Of a stretch of 64,000 nucleotides of DNA, positions 62,241 to 64,000 are shown one piece after another (within the stretch, counting starts at the first letter, position 1; each line of letters starts with the position of its first letter). The notes under the pieces were generated by a model. The model was not told the DNA's origin. It did not search any database and saw only the letters and a list, made by a program, of their open reading frames with translations. Source of the stretch: Anabaena cylindrica PCC 7122 (GTDB taxonomy: Bacteria; Cyanobacteriota; Cyanobacteriia; Cyanobacteriales; Nostocaceae); assembly GCF_000317695.1 (NCBI RefSeq), contig NC_019771.1, forward strand, positions 5,012,001-5,076,000. Reading direction: 5' to 3'. A program made the translations under genes and the position numbers.

Positions 62241-62318
62241 AGATAGATAGATGAGAAGCTGAAGAGTTGGAATGTGGGGGGTGCAGAGTTTTGACGCTTG
62301 AGCTGTAATGAGCTTTAA

Positions 62319-63056
62319 TTATTGTGGAAGGTCAAATAATACGGTAGTCATGTAGTTTTCTGCCCAATCTGTACCAAAGGCTTTTTCTAGCACACGTCTG
62401 GTTTTATCATTTTGCTGTTGTTTGGTACAGTAATTATGTTGTCCAGCCAGAATTGGAGCTACTTTTTCTGGTGGAACGGGGTGAGATGCGATCGCATTTT
62501 GGCAATGGATTTCTAAAAATTCTTGTACGCGAGAGAGAAACAATGTTTCTTCTTCTGGGGAACCGGGACGAATAAAAATACAAAAATCAGAAAATATAGC
62601 TCCCCATTCCGGTAATTCACGGGGTTGGGAAAAGTCGATTACAGGTAGCTCAGTCAGCGCAGAATGATAAGCTACTGGTAAGATGCGTTCTAAGCTTACA
62701 GGAGAAAGGTCTGCAATCGCTGCACTAATTTGACCTCTACCCCCAACCAAGTCACAACCAAACATAGGGATATCGTATTCTGGACGGGGAAACATCACGC
62801 AATGCAAGATATCTAACATATTCCCCACTTTTGCTAGTTCCAAGTGCATTTTGCGGAACTGTGGACTTTGATAACAGCGATTTTCGATAATCAGTTTTTC
62901 GCCTTCTAGTCTACCTTCTACATATCCCAATTCCGCCGGCAAATGATAGGGTGATAAGTCTAAGTATTTATGCCAAACCGCTTCAATTGTATCAGCTAGT
63001 TGATGAATGAGGGTGTGTTGTTGCTCTCGGAGGGAGGGGGTAGAAGTAGAAGACAT
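62319..63056 (-). CDS. pcyA: phycocyanobilin:ferredoxin oxidoreductase
   Basis: 245 residues, the expected PcyA length. It reduces biliverdin IXalpha by four electrons from ferredoxin to phycocyanobilin, the chromophore of phycobilisomes and cyanobacterial phytochromes. Seen: KMHLELAKVGNMLDILHCVMFPRPEYDIPMFGCDLVGGRGQ-type sequence near 70-110, which includes the conserved His and the catalytic Asp in GCDLVGG, and later SRVQEFLEIHCQNA and QHNYCTKQQQNDKTRRVLEKAFG near the C-terminus. Monocistronic on the minus strand; the stop is 79 bases before the devBCA NtcA site. Confidence 0.94.
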   Translation of the reverse strand: MSSTSTPSLREQQHTLIHQLADTIEAVWHKYLDLSPYHLPAELGYVEGRLEGEKLIIENRCYQSPQFRKMHLELAKVGNMLDILHCVMFPRPEYDIPMFGCDLVGGRGQISAAIADLSPVSLERILPVAYHSALTELPVIDFSQPRELPEWGAIFSDFCIFIRPGSPEEETLFLSRVQEFLEIHCQNAIASHPVPPEKVAPILAGQHNYCTKQQQNDKTRRVLEKAFGTDWAENYMTTVLFDLPQ

Positions 63057-63153
63057 ATTATTTTAATTGTGTAATTCAGGATCTAGTTTACAATTATTAA
63101 GTACATTCTGTTGTATTGAGAAATGTAAATATACAACTACACCCTGATAAAAT

Positions 63154-63327
63154 ATGAGTTATGACAGTACCCTTAAATACTTAATCGAAGAATATTTCCA
63201 AGTCATTGTTCAATGGTTATTAAATACCAAAATTACACAAATTCCAGAATTACTGAAAACTGAATTAAATTTAGAACCAATTCGCATTGACGGATTTTTT
63301 TTAACTGAAGCAGATATGATTAACTAG
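63154..63327 (+). pseudogene. truncated Rpn-family (recombination-promoting nuclease) start
   Basis: A 57-codon frame begins MSYDSTLKYLIEEYF, continues through VQWLL and LLKTELNLEPIRIDG, and stops. These are the first 50 residues of Rpn/DUF4351-type proteins, which normally run to about 250-300 residues with LHLEFQ next. The catalytic E-x-Q region is absent and no frame continues it. It is likely a remnant. Confidence 0.62.
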
Positions 63328-64000
63328 TTGACTAAAAACTGTAATTGAAAAAATATTTTCCGTATTACAACAGTGCGAAGTTAAGTTATGGATTAAGAAA
63401 ACCGACTATTTTAAGTAAATCATTATTTTTTAGTAAAAATTATTACTAATTCAGTAATCTTATGAAGATTGTATGAAGTTAATGACTCAGATAAGTGCTA
63501 CTCTTCTATACATTTAACTTATAACCCACATTCCGTACCCTGGGGTGTCACATAGTATTATCACTTAAATTTTATTGCTTTTTTGGATGTAAATGATGCT
63601 TAATCAACATCCCGCATCCGTTAATTCATTGAGAATTAGTATATAATACAGCTTTGCATCATCATAAAAAACAGTAAAAACCGATTGTGACAGTTGAGGG
63701 TGCGGAAGCTCGGTTATAAGTCAAAGGATTTCGGTCATTTTTAAGTGATTAACTCTTGATAAATGTTCATACCTGTTAGTAAAGTAACGAATACTTTATA
63801 TTTATCTCATAAAATAAAGTTTTGCTAAAATTCCTGATCTATCTACCGAGTAAAGGATTTATTCCGTTCGCAGAAGTCCTGGAATATCTATTTAGTGGTT
63901 TTGCGGAGAGTAAATTAAACCATAAGTTGTTACATAACTTTACTATATAAAGATTGTCCACACCTGCATTTTTATGATTTATTCAACCGTATGATTACTG
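63328..64000. other. AT-rich terminal stretch, no gene seen
   Basis: About 670 bases up to the window edge without a coding frame of recognisable product. It may hold the promoter of a gene beyond the window. Confidence 0.4.

Noticed and set aside
63166..63179. GTA-N8-TAC NtcA-like site
   Set aside because: It lies inside the Rpn fragment with no suitable -10 box and no gene placed to use it.
1..64000. CRISPR array
   Set aside because: No series of regularly spaced identical repeats of 25-40 bases was seen; tandem repeats present are heptamers without spacers.

Overview
The window looks like chromosome of a heterocyst-forming (Nostocales-type) cyanobacterium. The evidence is gene content: a chlorophyll methyltransferase (chlM), phycocyanobilin synthase (pcyA), a CmpABCD bicarbonate transporter, and a DevBCA-type heterocyst-envelope exporter with a textbook NtcA promoter. 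Frequent HIP1 octamers (GCGATCGC), heptameric short tandem repeats and many small palindromic intergenic repeats fit the same group. Base composition is AT-rich throughout.

Layout. 1-9 kb: small or accessory proteins (pentapeptide repeat, secreted Cys protein, Uma2 nuclease), then yifB/comM, a decayed sucrose-phosphatase fragment, ruvA, bioF, and an ammonium transporter (amt) on the minus strand. 10-15 kb: purE, nagA with a DUF4351 gene, chlM, and a GT-C-like membrane protein. 15.5-20.6 kb: a minus-strand accessory block containing a XRE/ImmA-like regulator plus PIN protein, an OLD-like ATPase with a TOPRIM-like end, a DUF433 antitoxin with a truncated toxin remnant, and a VapBC pair; two miniature elements follow directly. 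21-33 kb: M16 peptidase, two tandem paralogous membrane proteins of unknown function, an Lhr-like helicase, a Ser/Thr kinase, a three-gene pentapeptide/membrane/SGNH group, and a 46-residue membrane protein. 33-42 kb: a PlsY-PEP synthase fusion and cmpABCD. 42-50.5 kb: SDR remnant, M48 peptidase, a frameshifted secreted LRR gene, a secreted TPR-CHAT protein, and a convergent HEPN / AAA ATPase pair. 50.6-64 kb: murA (apparently with an ATT start), tRNA-Leu(CAG), a SpoU methyltransferase, a secreted nuclease, a cupin, a Mo-nitrogenase C-terminal-like protein, a HAD phosphatase, devBCA, pcyA, and a truncated Rpn-type fragment.

How it works together. Housekeeping genes for carbon uptake, nitrogen uptake and heterocyst envelope export are interleaved with accessory toxin-antitoxin or defence-like genes and with non-autonomous mobile elements. 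Two miniature-element families can be delimited to the base. One is 142 bp (two identical copies plus a third element sharing only its ends). The other is 125 bp (three copies). Both have GAG...CTC ends and TNA target duplications. The 125-bp family preserves an internal hairpin by compensatory change. Candidates for new biology are the 15.5-19.2 kb block, the 48.0-50.5 kb pair, and the structured miniature elements. All functional statements rest on motif recognition by eye; no database search was run.
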